Numbered from the stretch's first letter, positions 52,373 to 62,357 are shown. The stretch is 64,000 nucleotides of DNA from Olsenella profusa F0195 (GCF_000468755.1 NZ_AWEZ01000064.1:45379-109378), one strand, 5' to 3'. Notes: generated from the sequence alone by a model not told the origin. Numbers and translations: made by a program.

Positions 52373-53808
52373 GTGTGCCTCGCGACCTTGAAGCGCTCCA
52401 GCGACCAGTCATCATGATCCAGGTCGATGCCACCCTTGCGTGCGGCAATGCCCACCTGGTCCTCAACGGAGTCCACACCATCCAGGTCGGGCAGGAGCAG
52501 CCCCCGCCGCCCGTCGCACGTGGAGACGATCACGCCATAGCGCCTCACGTCGAGCTCATCCATGGACTCGATGGGCTCAGGCGTCGTGAGCACGTCCACG
52601 TCGTAGACAAGCTCGGACAGCTCCGAGGGCTGCACGGCCGAGAAGCGCGGGTCACGCGTGGCCGCACTGATCGCGTTGGCGCAGATCTCCTCTGCCAGGC
52701 TCGCCCGCGTGGGAAGGATCGTCCCAATGCAGCCGCGCAGCTCGCCGTCCTCCTTGAGCGAGACGAAGCATCCGGCTCGCGTCTTGTAGAGCTTGGCGGG
52801 CAGAGGGCCGCCCAGGGGCGCTACGTCGTTGGGGTCATGAGGGTCGATGCGCCTGCCATCCCGCACGTAGCTCTCGATGGAAAGGCGCGCGAGCCGCACC
52901 AGCAGGTCCTCGCGTGCCTTGTGGTCGGCCATCCTGTTCGCATGGAAGTCCTCGTACTGCTCGAGGAAGTCGCGCTCCTGGTCGGCGCCCACCGCGGACA
53001 TGGGTGTGAACGCAGCCACCCCATAGCCCACGCCGAACGGCCCCTCGTAGCTCAACAGCTCCGCGGATACCGCCGTGCGATCAAGGGCACCGGCCATGAT
53101 CTGAAAGCTCCTCAGCCCACATTCGGCAGCACGCTCCGCCAGGCTCGCGTCCATGGCAAGCAGTTCCAGGAAGTTGCCCGTGAGAAAGATGTCCTGCATC
53201 CTCTCGTCAAACTGGGGGCCCTCGGGTGCGAAGCCGTACGGGCCGTCGGGCGTGAGCTTGTGGCTCAGGTCACCCGAAGCGATGTAGACGACCCTCCTGT
53301 CCAGCGCGTCGGCCACCCTCTGGACGCATTGGCCCAAGCGATAGTGAACCGCTGGCGAGAGGCCCGAGATTCCCATGCGCACCACCTTGGGACGCGGCCG
53401 TCCCTCGGGCCATGCCCTCCAGACGAAGTGGAGCGGGATCATCGTCGCGTGATCGAGCGCGGGGTCCTGCTCCCCCTTCGTGCCGGCAGGGAGACCGGCA
53501 TCCTCCGCCGCATCGCAGAGGCCGTCCACGAACTCCCGATCGTAGTCACACTGGTAGGCGGCCTCTGGCGCACCGAATCGTGCGAAGCTGCCCCGTGCAT
53601 GGGCACCGGGAGAGATGTGGACGTAGTCTCGGTACATGATCGAGTGCGGCGACGAGATGACGAGCGTGTCGGGCGCACACGCGGCAACACGGCGCCCTAC
53701 CTCCATATAGGCATCGATGGTGGCCTGGATGCCCCGCTCCTGTCCGCGACCCACGGCCGGGATGATCAAGGGCGGATGCGGAACTGCAAATGCAGCGACG
53801 ATTGCCAT
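52369..53808 (-). CDS. AmrB-AmrA fusion (Memo-like + AMMECR1 domains)
   Basis: A single 479-aa chain. Residues 1 to about 275 form a Memo/class III extradiol-dioxygenase-like domain (AFAVPHPPLIIP, VISSPHS, IASGDLSHKLTPDGPYG). Residues about 300-475 form the AMMECR1 domain (ARLSIESYV, GCFVSLKEDGELRGCIGTILPTRASLAEEI, LVYDVDVLTTPEPI, GLLLPDLDGVDSVEDQV). In many genomes these are separate genes beside amrS. The fusion implies that the two domains work on the same target together with the coupled AmrS. GAGGGGAG precedes ATG 53808. Confidence 0.92.
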   Translation of the reverse strand: MAIVAAFAVPHPPLIIPAVGRGQERGIQATIDAYMEVGRRVAACAPDTLVISSPHSIMYRDYVHISPGAHARGSFARFGAPEAAYQCDYDREFVDGLCDAAEDAGLPAGTKGEQDPALDHATMIPLHFVWRAWPEGRPRPKVVRMGISGLSPAVHYRLGQCVQRVADALDRRVVYIASGDLSHKLTPDGPYGFAPEGPQFDERMQDIFLTGNFLELLAMDASLAERAAECGLRSFQIMAGALDRTAVSAELLSYEGPFGVGYGVAAFTPMSAVGADQERDFLEQYEDFHANRMADHKAREDLLVRLARLSIESYVRDGRRIDPHDPNDVAPLGGPLPAKLYKTRAGCFVSLKEDGELRGCIGTILPTRASLAEEICANAISAATRDPRFSAVQPSELSELVYDVDVLTTPEPIESMDELDVRRYGVIVSTCDGRRGLLLPDLDGVDSVEDQVGIAARKGGIDLDHDDWSLERFKVARHT

Positions 53809-53934
53809 GGCAACTCCCCTCTCACTATGATGAGCCTAGCACGCCGCATGGCGGGAGAGGGACGAACGACGCCAACGGTACCAATCAGGGGTGCGTCGTG
53901 CAGCCCTGTCCGTACGTGACGCTCTTCCAGCACC

Positions 53935-54738
53935 TCAGCGAGGGTCCGTCCGGCGCAGACCCCTGCCACCACATTGGCTGACATAAGCCGCCAGCGCATG
54001 CCAGCCGGCCCACAGGAGGCAGGACAGCAGCAGGTACGGCACGAGGTAGCCCGGATTGCCCCAGGTGTCCGACAACCACTCGAACGGCGTACCCACAAGC
54101 GGGTGCGTCACAAAGAAGAAGTTGGTGCCAAAGGCGGCGTTGAACGGACGGAACAGCGCACCACCCACGATGGCGGCAACGAGCGGAATCCAGAGGTGGC
54201 ACCTACGGGGCACGAAGTCCCCACCCAGAACAGGCGCCCAGACCATGACCAAGAGCAGCGTATGCTCGACAAATCCTCCCAGCGAGGCATAGGTCCACAG
54301 GGGGCAGTAGCTCCATCCCGGAAACAGTAGGGCAGCCAACGCGCCCGTCGCGCTCCATGCAAAGAAGAGCTCGCCCACCACGTGCGCAGCGGGGCGATCG
54401 CAGGTGAGGACAAAGGCAAGCGCCAAGTACTCGCAGAAGTTGCAGATGTGAAGCGGCCAGAAGATGGGTGACAGCAGCCCCAGGACCGCAGCTGCCACAT
54501 CGCGTGAGGCCAGCAGGGCAAGGGGAATCACGGCCAATGCCAGAAGCATGCGCCGACGCGGGCGGCCCCATGCCAGCCCCTTGGGGAGGCACGTGTAGCG
54601 GTGCACCAGCAGTCCGGCGCAGACCAGACAGATGCCAAGCGCCATACGATGCTCCGGACCGAAGAGCGCAAAGCCGTGACCCCGCTCGAGCAGGACGGGT
54701 TCGGGCACGAAGAAGGCATCGAGCAACCCAGATGCCAT
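53935..54738 (-). CDS. TIGR02206/YwaF-like integral membrane protein
   Basis: A 267-aa protein with about seven membrane helices and the YwaF/TMEM164-type pattern (FALFGPEHRMALGI near the start; ILSPIFWPLHICNFCEY-like second segment; NFFFVTHPLVGTPFEWLSDTWGNPGYL near the end). ATG 54738 has GGAGG at 6-nt spacing. Function unknown; TMEM164 in animals is an acyltransferase, which is only a distant hint. Confidence 0.8.
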   Translation of the reverse strand: MASGLLDAFFVPEPVLLERGHGFALFGPEHRMALGICLVCAGLLVHRYTCLPKGLAWGRPRRRMLLALAVIPLALLASRDVAAAVLGLLSPIFWPLHICNFCEYLALAFVLTCDRPAAHVVGELFFAWSATGALAALLFPGWSYCPLWTYASLGGFVEHTLLLVMVWAPVLGGDFVPRRCHLWIPLVAAIVGGALFRPFNAAFGTNFFFVTHPLVGTPFEWLSDTWGNPGYLVPYLLLSCLLWAGWHALAAYVSQCGGRGLRRTDPR

Positions 54739-54832
54739 CTGTGGCCTCCCCTCCACCCCGTCGCGAGCGCCTGTCGGGGTCCTCATCAGCTTCTCGGCGC
54801 GTTACGGTCGCTGTCTCGATGGCGGACCACTT

Positions 54833-54910
54833 CAAAGTGTACGTTTCCATTGATGCCAGAATCCGTCAACTGGGCAGACGTCGCGCGAATCGGCGGAGAC
54901 GTACACGTTG
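54833..54910. repeat. 16-bp inverted repeat with 46-nt spacer
   Basis: CAAAGTGTACGTTTCC (54833-54848) and GGAGACGTACACGTTG (54895-54910) are inverted copies, 14 of 16 matching. They lie between hemW and the YwaF-like gene, both read leftward, with no gene in the spacer. A folded RNA end, operator pair or small repeat element are all possible. Confidence 0.45.
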
Positions 54911-54933
54911 AGGTATGTCGGGTAGCGATGCCC

Positions 54934-56247
54934 TTACAGGGTCGTATGCCCTCGCTGCGACGCGCGCCTGGGCCAGCTGCCCCTGCATCGGCAGCTAGGG
55001 GTCTGGCGGACGTCACCATCCGCCAGGCCCCACATGAGCCCGTAGAGCTCGTTGCCCAAAAGCCAGCCCGCCTCCGTGGGCACCAGCGCCCCATCGGAGG
55101 CGGCGCGGACGAGGTGACGGTCGAGGGCGACGCGCCGCACGTCCTGCCATGTCGTGCCAAAGGCGTCCTCTGCCGCGCACGCCAGCGCGGGGGCCATACC
55201 CGAGGAGCGCCGCGCGCCCAACATGAGATCCTCGGCGAGTGCCTGCCGTTCCCCCAGGAACTCGAGGTCGAAGGAGAGCGCGTCCAGAGCGGGATGAGCC
55301 GCCAACTCGCGTCGCCCCGTCGTGACGGTGAGCCGCGCGCGCACCGCGCCGGCAGGCGCCTCGGGCAGCTGGGGGCACCGCGTGCGCAGCAGCCCGTAGC
55401 CCTCGCGCGTGAGCATGGAGGCCGCGCTCGTACCAAGCCCCAGGTAGGGCCTTCCCGTCCAGTACATGCGGTTGTGGGCGCACGTCCTGCCGGGACGCGC
55501 ATAGCTGGCAACCTCGTAGCGCACGAGCCCTGCCGCAGCGAGCCTGCGCGCCGCCTGCTCCATGCGGGACGCCTGCACGTCCGGGTCGTTCCATGCGGGC
55601 TCGCCCGCGCCCACGCGCCGTGCCAGGGCCGTGCCCTCCTCGATGGCGAGCGGGTACACGCTCACATGGTCCACACCCAGCTCGAGTGCGCCCCCGAGGG
55701 AGTCTCGCCAGCTGGCATCCGTCTGGTGTGGTATGGCGCACATGAGGTCGCACGAGACGTCAAGGCCCGCTTCCACGGCCGCGCCCACCCGCTCGCACGC
55801 CTGGCGGGCCGTGTGGATGCGGCCCAGCGCATGCAGCTCCTGGTCATGCAGGCTCTGAACGCCTATGGAGACACGCGTGGCGCCAGACCGTACCAGCGCC
55901 GCCAGCACCTCGTCGGAGAGCGAATCGGGGTTGGCCTCCACGCTGAGCTCGACGACGTGAGGGCAGAGCTCCCGTATGCCTGCCACGAGCGAGGCAAGTG
56001 CGCGCGCCCCCAACAGCGTGGGCGTACCGCCCCCGATGTAGGCCGTCCCAATGCCGTCCAGCATCCCCAGCCCGCCAAGCTCCGCAAGCTGGGCCCGCAG
56101 TGCACGCGCATAGGCATCCATGAGCGGATCGCCCTCAGGCATCGCCCACGAGGCGAAGTCGCAGTAGGCGCACTTGTTGGCACAGAAGGGCACGTGCAGG
56201 TAGAGGGCCTCGGCACGGCGCCGATGATAGCGCTCAGCCCACCTCAT
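54934..56247 (-). CDS. hemW: HemW-like heme chaperone / coproporphyrinogen-oxidase-like radical SAM
   Basis: A 437-aa radical-SAM protein of the HemW family, which traffics heme rather than oxidising coproporphyrinogen. The cluster motif CANKCAYC and the next segment YIGGGTPTLL, SVEANPDSL, GVQSLHD are conserved. The C-terminal HemN-like domain ends in an extra basic tail (RCRGSWPRRASQRGHTTL). ATG 56247 overlaps the dus gene by 14 nt. lepA-hemW linkage is common in Gram-positives; here dus lies between them. Confidence 0.92.
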   Translation of the reverse strand: MRWAERYHRRRAEALYLHVPFCANKCAYCDFASWAMPEGDPLMDAYARALRAQLAELGGLGMLDGIGTAYIGGGTPTLLGARALASLVAGIRELCPHVVELSVEANPDSLSDEVLAALVRSGATRVSIGVQSLHDQELHALGRIHTARQACERVGAAVEAGLDVSCDLMCAIPHQTDASWRDSLGGALELGVDHVSVYPLAIEEGTALARRVGAGEPAWNDPDVQASRMEQAARRLAAAGLVRYEVASYARPGRTCAHNRMYWTGRPYLGLGTSAASMLTREGYGLLRTRCPQLPEAPAGAVRARLTVTTGRRELAAHPALDALSFDLEFLGERQALAEDLMLGARRSSGMAPALACAAEDAFGTTWQDVRRVALDRHLVRAASDGALVPTEAGWLLGNELYGLMWGLADGDVRQTPSCRCRGSWPRRASQRGHTTL

Positions 56248-57289
56248 GTGCCACCTCGCGCAGCTCCTGGCACAGCTCGACGAACTCCTCGATCGACGTG
56301 CAGCCCATGAAGCGCCCGCGCCACGAGGTGGCATGGGGCAGGCCCTTGAGATACCAGCCGGCGATGCTGCGTCCCCGTGCCATGTGGGCACCTGTGGCAT
56401 CAAGGAGCCTGAGCTGGAGCTCCAGCGCGGAAAGACGCTCGGCAAGCGTGGGCACGTGGTGCTCGCGCCGCGCAAGGATGTCACGGGCCTCGCCAAAGAG
56501 CCACGGGTTGCCATAGGAGCCGCGGGCCACCATCACGGCCGTGGCCCCCGTCTCCCGCAGCATGCGCACGGCGCGCTCGGCGCTCAGGACGTCCCCCGAA
56601 CCAATGACCGGCACCCTCACGGCCTGCACGACACGGCCCACCACATCCCAGTCCGCCTGGCCCCGATAGAGCTGCGAGGCCGTCCGCCCGTGCACGGTAA
56701 GGGCCGAGACGCCCGCCGCCTCCATGGCACGGGCAAACTCGGGCGCCACCTCCTCGCCCGCCCGGCGTCCCCGTCTGATCTTGCAGGTGACGGGTACCGT
56801 TGTCTCGGCCAGGCAGGCCCGCACGATGTCCGTGGCACGCTTGGGGTCGTCCAGCAGCGCCGAGCCCTCGCCCTTGCGCGTGACCTTGGGTACGGGACAG
56901 GCCATGTTGACGTCGATGAGCACGAGGCGCTCCTTCAGGCGCTGCTGCACGGCGGCGGCGGCCTCGCGGAACTGCTCCGGCCTGCTGCCAAAGAGCTGCA
57001 CCGCAATGTCAGGCTCGCCCTCGATGGGATATACGAGATCCCATGTCTTCTCCCCACCGTAGTGGATGCCTGCCACAGAGACCATCTCGGTGTAGGCGAG
57101 GGCCGCTCCGCCAGCGCGCGCCATCAGGCGGTACGCCCCGTCGGAGACGCCCGCCATGGGTGCCATGAGGAAGGGGTTGTGGGCAAGGCGCGCGCCCAGG
57201 GTGTCCCCGAGCGTGGACGCAAAGGGTGCGACCCCCGTGCTCAGGTCAGCGGCGGGGCCATAGGCCCGCAGCAGCTCCAGGGGCGTCAC
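56234..57289 (-). CDS. dusB: tRNA-dihydrouridine synthase (DusB-like)
   Basis: A 351-aa FMN-dependent TIM-barrel enzyme that reduces uridines in tRNA D-loops. Key motifs are [40 protein letters not shown] (catalytic Cys), [18 protein letters not shown] and [12 protein letters not shown]. The start is GTG 57289, overlapping the lepA stop as GTGA. The middle gene of the lepA-dus-hemW operon. Confidence 0.95.
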   Translation of the reverse strand: MTPLELLRAYGPAADLSTGVAPFASTLGDTLGARLAHNPFLMAPMAGVSDGAYRLMARAGGAALAYTEMVSVAGIHYGGEKTWDLVYPIEGEPDIAVQLFGSRPEQFREAAAAVQQRLKERLVLIDVNMACPVPKVTRKGEGSALLDDPKRATDIVRACLAETTVPVTCKIRRGRRAGEEVAPEFARAMEAAGVSALTVHGRTASQLYRGQADWDVVGRVVQAVRVPVIGSGDVLSAERAVRMLRETGATAVMVARGSYGNPWLFGEARDILARREHHVPTLAERLSALELQLRLLDATGAHMARGRSIAGWYLKGLPHATSWRGRFMGCTSIEEFVELCQELREVAHEVG

Positions 57290-59097
57290 GCGTCATCCAC
57301 CTTCAGCACGGCCAGGAAGGCCTCCTGCGGCACCTCCACCGAGCCGATGGCCTTCATGCGCCTCTTGCCCTCCTTCTGCTTCTCGAGCAGCTTGCGCTTA
57401 CGCGAGATGTCGCCGCCGTAGCACTTGGCCAGCACGTCCTTGCGCACGGCGCGCACCGTGGAGCGGCTGATGATCTTGTTGCCGATGGCACCCTGGATGG
57501 GCACCTCGAACTGCTGGCGCGGGATGATGTCCTTGAGCCTGTCGCAGAGGCGACGGGCCATCCCGTAGGCCTTGTCCCTGTGCACGATGAACGAGAGGGC
57601 ATCCACCTCGTCACCCGCCAAGAGGATGTCCAGCCTCACGAGGTCGCTCCTGCGATAGGAGCCGATCTCGTAGTCGAGCGAGGCATAGCCCTTTGTGCGG
57701 CTCTTGAGCTGGTCGAAGAAGTCCAATATGAGCTCGGCCAACGGTATGTCGAAGTGCATCTCAATGGACTTCTCGGAGAGGTAGACCATGTTGCCGCACT
57801 CGCCGCGATGCTCCACCACCAGCTGCATGACGGCACCCATGAAGGTGGGGGGCACGATGACCTTGGCCTTGAGGTAGGGCTCCTCGATGCGGTCGATGCG
57901 CGTGACGTCAGGCAGGTCCTGCGGGCTCGTGACCTCCGCCATGGTGCCATCCGTCCTGTACACGTGATAGTTGACGGAGGGCGAGGTGGCGATGAGGTCG
58001 AGCGCGAACTCGCGCTCGAGGCGCTCCTTGACGACCTCCATGTGGAGCAGCCCCAGAAAGCCCACGCGGAAGCCGAAGCCCAGCGCCACCGAAGTCTCGG
58101 GCGTCCACACGAGCGAGGGGTCGTTGACCTTGAGCTTCTCAAGCGCGTCGCGGAGGTTCTCGCACTGCTTGTTGTCCATGGGGAAGAGTCCCGTGTAGAC
58201 CATGGGCTTGGCCTCCTGGTAGCCGGGGCAGGCCTCGGCACAGGGATGGCCCTCGGAAGTGATGGTGTCGCCCGTCTTCACGAGGGCCGTGTCCTTGAGG
58301 CCCGTGACCACGAAGCCCACCTCGCCCACGCCCAGCTCGTCGAGGGGCGTCTCGAGCAGACGCCTGCAGCCCACGCCGTCGCAGAGGAAGCTGTCGCCCA
58401 GCGCCATCATGCGCAGGTGGTCACCCCTGCGAACGTGCCCGTCAAACACGCGCACCGTGGCGATGACGCCGCGGTACTCATCGAAGTAGGAGTCCAGGAT
58501 GAGGGCCTTGAGCGGGGCGTCCGCAGCGCCCGTGGGCGACGAGACCAGATAGACGATGGCCTCCAGGAGTTCGTGGATGCCCTCGCCCGTCTTGCCCGAG
58601 ACGAGCACCGCATCGTCGGCGGGAATGGCCAGCTCGTCCTCGATCTCCCGCTTGACCTCCTCGGGATGGGCGCTGGGCAGGTCGATCTTGTTGATGCAGG
58701 GCACGATGTCCAGGTTGGCGTTCATGGCCAAGGCGGCGTTGGAGACGGTCTGGGCCTCCACGCCCTGGGTGGCATCCACCACGAGCACGGCGCCCTCACA
58801 GGCAGCCAGGGAGCGCGAGACCTCGTAGGTGAAGTCCACATGACCCGGCGTGTCGATGAGGTTGAACTGGTAGCGTTGGCCATCGTCCGCGTCGTACTCC
58901 ACGCGCACGGCGTTGGACTTGATGGTGATGCCACGTTCCTGCTCGATGTCCATGGAGTCGAGCATCTGGCTCGTGAGCTCACGCTCCTCCACCGTGTGCG
59001 TGAGCTCGAGGATGCGGTCCGAGATGGTGGACTTGCCATGGTCTATATGCGCAACGATCGAGAAGTTGCGGATATGTGAGGTGTCGTTGTTGTTCAT
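57286..59097 (-). CDS. lepA: Elongation factor 4 (LepA)
   Basis: A 603-aa ribosome-dependent GTPase that back-translocates stalled ribosomes or aids 30S maturation. Motifs are AHIDHGKST (G1), DTPGHVDF (G3), NKIDLP (G4) and the LepA-specific C-terminal domain ending in basic residues and [24 protein letters not shown] 59097 ([14 protein letters not shown]) fits the family start but lacks a good ribosome site. ATG 59130 has GGAAG at 6 nt and would add 11 residues. First gene of its operon, divergent from rpsT. Confidence 0.95.
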   Translation of the reverse strand: MNNNDTSHIRNFSIVAHIDHGKSTISDRILELTHTVEERELTSQMLDSMDIEQERGITIKSNAVRVEYDADDGQRYQFNLIDTPGHVDFTYEVSRSLAACEGAVLVVDATQGVEAQTVSNAALAMNANLDIVPCINKIDLPSAHPEEVKREIEDELAIPADDAVLVSGKTGEGIHELLEAIVYLVSSPTGAADAPLKALILDSYFDEYRGVIATVRVFDGHVRRGDHLRMMALGDSFLCDGVGCRRLLETPLDELGVGEVGFVVTGLKDTALVKTGDTITSEGHPCAEACPGYQEAKPMVYTGLFPMDNKQCENLRDALEKLKVNDPSLVWTPETSVALGFGFRVGFLGLLHMEVVKERLEREFALDLIATSPSVNYHVYRTDGTMAEVTSPQDLPDVTRIDRIEEPYLKAKVIVPPTFMGAVMQLVVEHRGECGNMVYLSEKSIEMHFDIPLAELILDFFDQLKSRTKGYASLDYEIGSYRRSDLVRLDILLAGDEVDALSFIVHRDKAYGMARRLCDRLKDIIPRQQFEVPIQGAIGNKIISRSTVRAVRKDVLAKCYGGDISRKRKLLEKQKEGKRRMKAIGSVEVPQEAFLAVLKVDDA

Positions 59098-59232
59098 GGC
59101 GTTGATGATAGCGTAAGTCCCCAGGCCCATGCTATACTTCCGGAGCTGACCTCGCCGTGTCGGGTACGGGCACCCCACGTCCGTCCCCATCAGATAGAGG
59201 CCTCACGAGTCAGAATGCGAAAGGAACCGCAC

Positions 59233-59496
59233 GTGGCAAACATCAAGTCTCAGAAGAAGCGCATCATCACTGCCGAGAAGGCACGCGTCCGCAACAAGGC
59301 CGTCCGTTCCGAGCTCAAGACTGCCGTGAAGAAGGTGCGCGTGGCCGTCGAGAACAGCGACGCCGAGCATGCGCAGCAGTATGCCAACCAGGCTAACCGC
59401 CTGCTTGACAAGGCTGCCTCCAGGGGCATCATCCACAAGAACCAGGCCGCCGGGCGCAAGAGCGGCGTCCAGAGGCTTGTGAACTCACTCAGGTAG
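59233..59496 (+). CDS. rpsT: 30S ribosomal protein S20
   Basis: An 87-aa basic protein that binds the 5' domain of 16S rRNA. Its sequence VANIKSQKKRIITAEKARVRNKAVRSELK is classic S20. The start is GTG 59233 with AAAGGA 7 nt upstream; the ATG at 59215 would add six residues absent from the family. Divergent from lepA, a very common arrangement. TATACT at about 59131 may be its -10. Confidence 0.96.
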   Translation: MANIKSQKKRIITAEKARVRNKAVRSELKTAVKKVRVAVENSDAEHAQQYANQANRLLDKAASRGIIHKNQAAGRKSGVQRLVNSLR

Positions 59497-59528
59497 ATCG
59501 CCCACAACACACCGCAGTCGCAGGGTCT

Positions 59529-59553
59529 CCCGGACATCCGGGGGGCTCTTTTT
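59529..59553 (+). terminator. rpsT intrinsic terminator
   Basis: CCCGGA / TCCGGG with a 2-nt loop, extended by G-rich pairing, is followed by GCTCTTTTT (T tract 59549-59553). It lies 33 nt after the rpsT stop. The first 124-bp repeat begins immediately beyond. Confidence 0.75.
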
Positions 59554-59554
59554 A

Positions 59555-59678
59555 GGCTCTTCGTCACTTCTGGTGGGTAGCACTCCTGCGCCCCTTGAGG
59601 GCGTGGCCTCCGAATGGTAGGATTTCCCCCGACTGGAGGCTCCGTCCTGGAGGCGCGATGTGGATGCTCGTGCAGGCA
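59555..59678. repeat. 124-bp direct repeat, copy A
   Basis: Starts GGCTCTTCGTCACTTCTGGT and matches 63531-63654 in the same orientation at about 95%. Copy A begins two bases after the rpsT terminator and cuts off the BglG-like gene. Neither copy encodes a recognisable protein. They may be repeat-element ends or recombination points. Confidence 0.85.
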
Positions 59679-59896
59679 AGGTCTGCGAGCTGTGCCGCAA
59701 ACTCGAGCACGTCTTCTGGAAGCTCGCTCACCAGTCCCAAAGACTTGGGATCGATGCCGTAGAACGTGCGCTTGATGTCGAAGAGCGGAATCTCGCGCGG
59801 TATCGTGCCGAAGCTAGTGCCAAGCGCGATGAGCTCGTGCCCTTTGCCGTCGGCGCAGATGGCGGCATTGTTGTTGATGCTCTTGATGACGCGCAT
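59564..59896 (-). pseudogene. Truncated BglG/LicT-type antiterminator
   Basis: The first 72 codons encode the CAT RNA-binding domain (MRVIKSINNNAAICADGKGHELIALGTSFGT) and the first helix of PRD1 (SELPEDVLEFAAQLADLA). The frame then runs into repeat copy A, giving a meaningless tail of about 37 residues. Normal BglG proteins are about 280 aa with two PRDs. The CAT domain alone can bind RNA and antiterminate without PTS control, so residual activity is possible. It presumably belonged with the beta-glucoside PTS 3 kb upstream. Confidence 0.85.
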
Positions 59897-59992
59897 GGAG
59901 CTTTTCGGTCCGACAACGATGGCTCCTGCATTGTAGCGAAGGCCCTTGCGGGCGGAGAAAGAGCATTCTGCTGATGGTAGGCACAGAACAGA

Positions 59993-60025
59993 CGCCCTCC
60001 CTGAGAGATGTCTGCAGAGAGGGCG
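59993..60025 (-). terminator. Hairpin downstream of metE
   Basis: CGCCCTC / GAGGGCG form a 7-bp stem with a long interior, about 25 nt after the metE stop on the minus strand. Weak T tract; it may be the metE terminator. Confidence 0.4.
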
Positions 60026-60050
60026 CTGACGTGGACGTATATACAGGCTG

Positions 60051-62357
60051 TCAGGAGAGCTCGGCGCGGACCTTGTGCGCAGCAGCCACGAGGTTCCTGA
60101 GGCTTGCCACCGTCTCCTTTGTGCCTCTCGTCTTGAGGCCGCAGTCGGGGTTCACCCAGAGCTTCTCTTTCGGGATGTGCTCGAGCATGCGGTGGAGAGC
60201 ATCGACGATCTCTTCCTTGGAGGGCACACGCGGCGAGTGGATGTCGTAGACGCCGGGGCCGACTTCGGTCCTGAAGCCTGCTTCTGTGAGGCTCTTGAGG
60301 ATCGAGAGGTTCGACCGCGATGCCTCGAACGTGATCACGTCGGCATCCATCTCGTCAATCTCATGGATGATGTCAGAGAACTCGCTGTAGCACATGTGGG
60401 TGTGGATCTGTGTCTCAGGCTTCACGCCGCTATGGACGAGGCGGAAGGCGGGAATGGCCCAGTCGAGGTATTCCCTGTGCCAATCGCTCCTACGTAGCGG
60501 CAGCTTCTCGCGCAGGGCTGCCTCGTCGATCTGGATGATGCGGATGCCTGCACGCTCGAGGTCGAGGACCTCGTCGCGAATAGCAAGGGCGATCTGGAGC
60601 GTACTCTCGCGGCGCGGGATGTCCTCGCGCGGGAAGGACCAGTTCAGGATCGTGACGGGTCCGGTCAGCATGCCCTTCACGGGCTTGTCCGTGAGGCTCT
60701 GCGCATAGGTGCTCCAGCCGACCGTAATGGGATGGCTGCGCCAGATGTCTCCCCAGATGATGGGAGGCTTCACGCAGCGCGTGCCGTAGGACTGGACCCA
60801 GCCGTTGTTTGTGAAGAGAAAGCCTTCGAGATTGTCGCCGAAGTACTCGACCATATCGTTGCGCTCGTACTCGCCGTGCACGAGGACATCGAGACTGAGC
60901 TCTTCCTGGAGCTTGATACAGTCGGCAATCTTGCCCTTGATGAACTCGTCGTACTGCTCCTCGGAGATCTCACCTTTTCTTTTGGCCCTGCGGCTTGCGC
61001 GCACATCGCTCGTCTGGGGGAAGGAACCGATCGTCGTGGTCGGAAGAAGCGGCAGCCCCAGCTCTCGGTGCTGGATTTTCTCGCGCTCAGCGAAGGCGGG
61101 TGTGCGATGGAAGCTCTCCTCGGTGAGGGTGGCAAGGCGTTCGTGCACGGCCTTGTTCGGTGCTGCGTGCCCTTCATGGAAGAGTGCATCGTTGGCAGCG
61201 AGGGCAGGGTCGGATGCCGGACTGTCGAGTAGCCCTTCTACGCTCGTGCCGCTGCCTGCCGCACGGTCCAGGATAACGTGGAACTCATTCAGCTCTGCAA
61301 GCTTTTCCTCGGCGAAAGCGAGATGCTTCAAGCGGTCAGGTTCGAGCTGGGTTTCGGCGGATGTGGTGTAGGGCACATGCAGAAGCGAGCAGCTTGTGGA
61401 AAGCACGACCTTGCTGTCAGGTGCAAGGCTCTTCAGATGCGAGAGGGCTTGGCGGTAGTTCGTGCGCCAAATGTTCTTGCCGTTCACGATGCCGGCGAAG
61501 AGGACGGTATCTTTTGGGAAGCCGGACGAGACGAGCTCGTCGGTCTTCGTGCCTTCGACGAAGTCGAGGCCGATGCCGTCGAAGCCGAGCTTCGTGACAG
61601 TCCCATAGATATCGCGGATGTCGCCGAAATAGGTCTGAAGCAGGATCTTGCAGCTGTGCTTTTGGTTCAAGAGGGTGCGGGCGATCCTCACGAAGAGCAT
61701 CTCATCCTCTTTGCTGATGTCATGTACGAGCCAGGGCTCGTCGAGCTCGAGCCAGGCACCTTCTGGTACGAGCGCCAGAAGCTCCGCATAGACAGAAGCA
61801 ATCTTTTTTGCCCATACGTTCTCGTCGGCACCCTTGGGCAGCTGGGCAAGTTTCAGGAACGTGAAGGGGCCCGCGACGGAGATCTTGAGCTGTTCTGCTG
61901 CAAGCCCCGCAGCACATGCTTCCCCGATCTGGCCACGCAGGGCATCCGGCACAAGGTGGAGCTCCATGCTTTCTTCGAGTTCGGGTACGAGATAGTGATA
62001 GTTCGTGTTGAACCACTTCTTCATTGCGAGGGCATGCACATCGCCGTGCGTGCCCTGGTAGCCATGAGCCATAGCGAAATAGGTATCGAGGGCATCGAGG
62101 CCGAGCTTCTGGTAGCGCTCCGGCACGGCGCCGAGCATCATGGCAGCATCGAGGACGTTGTCGTAGAGCGAGAAGTCGCCTACCGGTACAAGGTCGAGCC
62201 CGCACTCGAGCTGCACGGTGCGGTTCTCGGCTCTGAGCCTGGCTGCCTCTGCGGCAAGCTTGTCCTTGCCGAGCTGCCCCTTGAAGTAGGCTTCTTCCGC
62301 ACGCTTGAGTTCGCGTTTTTGTCCGATGCGGGGATATCCGACTATGGTCGTCTTCAT
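60051..62357 (-). CDS. metE: Cobalamin-independent methionine synthase
   Basis: A 768-aa enzyme that transfers a methyl group from 5-methyltetrahydrofolate polyglutamate to homocysteine. The N-terminal barrel begins TTIVGYPRIGQKRELK. The C-terminal catalytic barrel contains LPTTTIGSFPQT, the zinc ligands in IHTHMCYSEF and the last ligand in WVNPDCGLKTRG. Complete and of normal length. AAAGG precedes ATG 62357. Codon choice differs from the neighbouring housekeeping genes, and the gene is bracketed by broken PTS genes, so lateral acquisition is likely. Confidence 0.95.
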   Translation of the reverse strand: MKTTIVGYPRIGQKRELKRAEEAYFKGQLGKDKLAAEAARLRAENRTVQLECGLDLVPVGDFSLYDNVLDAAMMLGAVPERYQKLGLDALDTYFAMAHGYQGTHGDVHALAMKKWFNTNYHYLVPELEESMELHLVPDALRGQIGEACAAGLAAEQLKISVAGPFTFLKLAQLPKGADENVWAKKIASVYAELLALVPEGAWLELDEPWLVHDISKEDEMLFVRIARTLLNQKHSCKILLQTYFGDIRDIYGTVTKLGFDGIGLDFVEGTKTDELVSSGFPKDTVLFAGIVNGKNIWRTNYRQALSHLKSLAPDSKVVLSTSCSLLHVPYTTSAETQLEPDRLKHLAFAEEKLAELNEFHVILDRAAGSGTSVEGLLDSPASDPALAANDALFHEGHAAPNKAVHERLATLTEESFHRTPAFAEREKIQHRELGLPLLPTTTIGSFPQTSDVRASRRAKRKGEISEEQYDEFIKGKIADCIKLQEELSLDVLVHGEYERNDMVEYFGDNLEGFLFTNNGWVQSYGTRCVKPPIIWGDIWRSHPITVGWSTYAQSLTDKPVKGMLTGPVTILNWSFPREDIPRRESTLQIALAIRDEVLDLERAGIRIIQIDEAALREKLPLRRSDWHREYLDWAIPAFRLVHSGVKPETQIHTHMCYSEFSDIIHEIDEMDADVITFEASRSNLSILKSLTEAGFRTEVGPGVYDIHSPRVPSKEEIVDALHRMLEHIPKEKLWVNPDCGLKTRGTKETVASLRNLVAAAHKVRAELS

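Noticed and set aside
54601..56310. 569-codon open frame on the plus strand opposite hemW
   Set aside because: It mirrors hemW on the other strand, a common effect of GC-rich codons; no ribosome site or family motif, and hemW is unmistakable.
57226..59079. 617-codon open frame on the plus strand opposite lepA
   Set aside because: Shadow of lepA; His/Leu/Val/Glu-rich composition without motifs.
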